Shown here: piece by piece, positions 61,818-64,000 of the stretch
How the letters are laid out: each line of letters starts with the position of its first letter
Position numbering within the stretch: position 1 is the first letter of the stretch
NCBI RefSeq assembly: GCF_024339125.1
Contig: NZ_CP101417.1
Span: 1,116,001 to 1,180,000, forward strand
Direction: 5' to 3'
Origin: Xanthomonas hortorum
GTDB lineage: Bacteria; Pseudomonadota; Gammaproteobacteria; Xanthomonadales; Xanthomonadaceae
Length of the DNA stretch: 64,000 bases
The notes under the pieces: model-generated
Database searches by the model: none
What the model was told of the DNA's origin: nothing
Seen by the model: the letters and a program-made list of their open reading frames with translations, nothing else
Translations under genes and position numbers: made by a program

Positions 61818-64000
61818 GTGTCTCCTGCATCAGCGCGCGCGCGTTGCAGGATGCGTCGCAAGCCTTCCACCGGCACCATCAACCAGCCGGGCCGGTTGGC
61901 GGCTTCGTAGCGCACTTCGTAGCAGGCCTTTTCCACCAGGAACAACAGCGTGGCCGCATTGAACGCTGCCGGTGCGATCCACGGATGCGTGCTGGCATCG
62001 AGCACGGCATGGTACGCGTCCAGAAATGCCTGCGTGGAGCGGCGACGGAACTGCACCAGGAATTCATCCAGATGCGTATCCACCCCCACGCCCGCACGTG
62101 CGGCAGTGCCTTCTTCGCCGCGTGCCGAGACTTCGCTGGCGTAATCGAGCGAGCGCAGGAAACCGGCGACATCGCGTAGCGGGCTGGCCTTGGCGCGCCG
62201 TTCGGACAAGGGCTTTGCCGGCTCGCCTTCGAAGTCGATCAGGATCACATCGTCGAACGCCACCAGGATCTGGCCCAGGTGGAAGTCGCCGTGTACGCGG
62301 GTCAACAACGACTCGGCGAGCACGCTCGGTGCCTTGGCCAGCAAGGCCTCCAGCTGCGAGCGTTCGGCCAGCACCGCTTCCAGTGCGTCGCGTTCGATCG
62401 CATCGTCGCTGCTGGCCAGGCGTGCGTTGACTGTGTCCCACATCTGTTCGACCTGGCGCGCAACGCCGGCCACCACATCGTTGGCGGCGGGCAGGTCGAT
62501 GCGCTGCGGCACGAAGTCCGCATCGTCGGTATCGCACGACAAGGCTTCGTGCAGCTCGGCAAGACGCTTGCCGACCACGGCAGCGAACGCGTCGTAACCG
62601 GCCACGGCTTCGGCGCGCGATTCGTCGGTCTGCGCGGTGGCGTACTCGTCGAAACTGCGTGCCAGATGGTCCAGCGTCCAACGCCAGGCATCGCCCTGAT
62701 TGCGGATGAAGCCCTGCAGCAACGCAATGGTGGTGATGGTGCCCTGCGCGTCGATGCGGCTGACGCTTCCCAGCAAGGGCGCGGCGTTGGCATAGCCCAT
62801 TTCGGTCAGACGACGGCCGATCTCGATCTCCGGATTGGCGCCATTGGCCACATGCCGCAGCAGCTTGAACACCGCCTTGTCGGCGACCACAAGCGAGCTG
62901 TTGCTCTGTTCGGCCGACAACCAACGGATGTCCGGATCCTGCGGAATATCCAGCTTGGCCAACGCCGGCGTCGCTTCGAAGCGCACCTGTCCCTGCTGCG
63001 AGGCATCGTCGCCATCGCGGAACTCCAGCGTGGAATTCTCGCGCAGCGCATCGATCACTCCACGCACCATCGGCTTGAGTGCGAACGCATCGGTGAGGTA
63101 ACCCACCTCGCGGCCCTGACGCACACGCGCCAGTGCCAACTGCTCGGCCAGGGTGCTGGGGTGGTCGCGCTCCCACACGATGCCGATCGGCAGCATGTAG
63201 CTCTCGTGGCGGCCATCTTCCAGCTCTACTTCCAGCTCCAGCAGGCTCATCGGCTCATCGCCGGGCAACGGCGTGCGACGCGAGATACGCACGTGTTTCA
63301 GCACCTGATCCTTGGCCGAGAACCAGCGCCGCGCCGACAACCAGGCCGGCAGGATTTCGCTTTCCAATGTGGACAGATGCGGCAGCAGCGCGTTGCCTTC
63401 GTCGGTATCGCTACGCAACACCAGCGTGCGGTAATCCGGCAGCGGCACCGGGGTGGGCACATGCCAATCCGGCAAGGTCCCTTCGCTGACCAGCTGGAAG
63501 GCGTAGAAGCCGAACGGCGGCACAGTGAGCAGATAGGTCAGGCGGCCGACCGGCGGGAAGCTGCCGCCACCGATGATGTCCACCGGCACGCGGCCTTCGA
63601 ACTCGGACAGATCCAGTTCCACCGCCTGCAGCGTATGCGACAGATTGGCCACGCACAGCACCGTCTCGTCCTGATAGCAACGCAGGTAGGCCAGCATGCG
63701 GCGATTGCCCGGGTACAAAAAGCGCAAGGTGCCGCGGCCGAAGGCCTGGTAGCGCTTGCGCACGCTGAGCACGCGGCGGGTCCAGGTCAGCAGCGAATGC
63801 TGGTCGCGGATCTGCGCTTCCACATTCACCGCCTGGAAGCCGTACAGCGGGTCCATCACCGGCGGCAACACCAGCTGTGCCGGGTCGGCACGCGAGAAAC
63901 CGCCATTGCGGTCGATCGACCACTGCATCGGCGTACGCACACCGTCGCGGTCGCCCAGATGGATGTTGTCGCCCATGCCGATCTCATCGCCGTAATACAG
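61814..64000 (-). CDS. Trehalose synthase / maltokinase fusion (TreS-Mak type), 5' end missing
   Basis: 729 codons visible; the N-terminus lies past the window edge. The upstream part is the C-terminal end of a GH13 TreS barrel ([22 protein letters not shown]). From about 190 residues in, a maltokinase-like kinase domain follows: [17 protein letters not shown] (Mak N-terminal cap), [26 protein letters not shown], catalytic region [29 protein letters not shown]. TreS turns trehalose to maltose and Mak phosphorylates it to maltose-1-phosphate for glucan extension by GlgE. The fused order TreS-Mak is common in xanthomonads. Confidence 0.92.
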   Translation of the reverse strand: MYYGDEIGMGDNIHLGDRDGVRTPMQWSIDRNGGFSRADPAQLVLPPVMDPLYGFQAVNVEAQIRDQHSLLTWTRRVLSVRKRYQAFGRGTLRFLYPGNRRMLAYLRCYQDETVLCVANLSHTLQAVELDLSEFEGRVPVDIIGGGSFPPVGRLTYLLTVPPFGFYAFQLVSEGTLPDWHVPTPVPLPDYRTLVLRSDTDEGNALLPHLSTLESEILPAWLSARRWFSAKDQVLKHVRISRRTPLPGDEPMSLLELEVELEDGRHESYMLPIGIVWERDHPSTLAEQLALARVRQGREVGYLTDAFALKPMVRGVIDALRENSTLEFRDGDDASQQGQVRFEATPALAKLDIPQDPDIRWLSAEQSNSSLVVADKAVFKLLRHVANGANPEIEIGRRLTEMGYANAAPLLGSVSRIDAQGTITTIALLQGFIRNQGDAWRWTLDHLARSFDEYATAQTDESRAEAVAGYDAFAAVVGKRLAELHEALSCDTDDADFVPQRIDLPAANDVVAGVARQVEQMWDTVNARLASSDDAIERDALEAVLAERSQLEALLAKAPSVLAESLLTRVHGDFHLGQILVAFDDVILIDFEGEPAKPLSERRAKASPLRDVAGFLRSLDYASEVSARGEEGTAARAGVGVDTHLDEFLVQFRRRSTQAFLDAYHAVLDASTHPWIAPAAFNAATLLFLVEKACYEVRYEAANRPGWLMVPVEGLRRILQRARADAGDT

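Overview
The window is high-GC, tightly packed gammaproteobacterial DNA that reads as Xanthomonas chromosome. Pointers are the gene content (kduI/kduD pectin genes, egtB/egtD, hipBA modules, a treS/maltokinase-glgB pair), the many GTG/TTG starts with 4-base ATGA/GTGA overlaps, the dispersed hairpin repeats, and three copies of an IS5-family element resembling those common in X. campestris. Species is not fixed by the sequence. No rRNA, tRNA or CRISPR array was seen.

Layout. 1-5.3 kb: a PEBP-family protein cut by the window edge, a TPR/sulfotransferase-like protein, a YheT-type hydrolase, a lysophosphatidic acid acyltransferase and a PaaI-type thioesterase. A 98-bp array of two heptamers (7 copies each) follows. 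5.5-9.2 kb: compact operon parA-like > sixA-like > yceI > phospholipase-D-like lipoprotein. 9.5-11.8 kb: AEC transporter, long palindromic repeats and a small exported TPR protein. 11.9-15.7 kb: a fused indolepyruvate ferredoxin oxidoreductase. 15.7-17.7 kb: a hipBA-type module behind a near-perfect long inverted repeat. 17.7-23.5 kb: egtD, egtB and a divergent class-V PLP enzyme, next to an ABC transporter with a substrate-binding/permease fusion and its ATPase. This is a candidate ergothioneine synthesis-plus-transport locus. 23.6-31.4 kb: EF-hand protein, acyl-CoA desaturase, ABC ATPase, patatin lipoprotein, TonB-dependent siderophore receptor with a Fur-like box, and an Lrp regulator divergent from phenylalanine 4-hydroxylase across a perfect inverted repeat. 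31.5-35.8 kb: DUF2442/DMP19-like protein, M61-like peptidase and a second hipBA-type module.

35.9-52.2 kb is a plant-cell-wall utilisation island. It has esterases at both ends (an SGNH-cupin fusion, two alpha/beta hydrolases, an SGNH esterase), kduI, kduD and an RpiB-family protein resembling the DhuI type of uronate isomerase. It also has a LacI regulator, a GH43 glycosidase, a TRAP transporter (DctPQM) and an FAH-family hydratase. A 19-bp box, identical at 18 of 19 positions, lies upstream of kduI and between the divergent hydratase and esterase genes. It probably binds one regulator joining the two arms. Secreted esterases and the glycosidase would trim pectin and xylan, TRAP would import uronates, and KduI/DhuI-like plus KduD would carry them to 2-keto-3-deoxygluconate.

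52.2-64 kb: three IS copies (one inside the island, two outside), an aldo/keto reductase, a YfcE-like phosphoesterase and an iron-uptake-type membrane operon (DUF3325, DUF3649, PepSY). Its PepSY gene is split by IS copy 3 with a clean CTAG duplication. glgB then overlaps a trehalose synthase/maltokinase gene that runs off the window.
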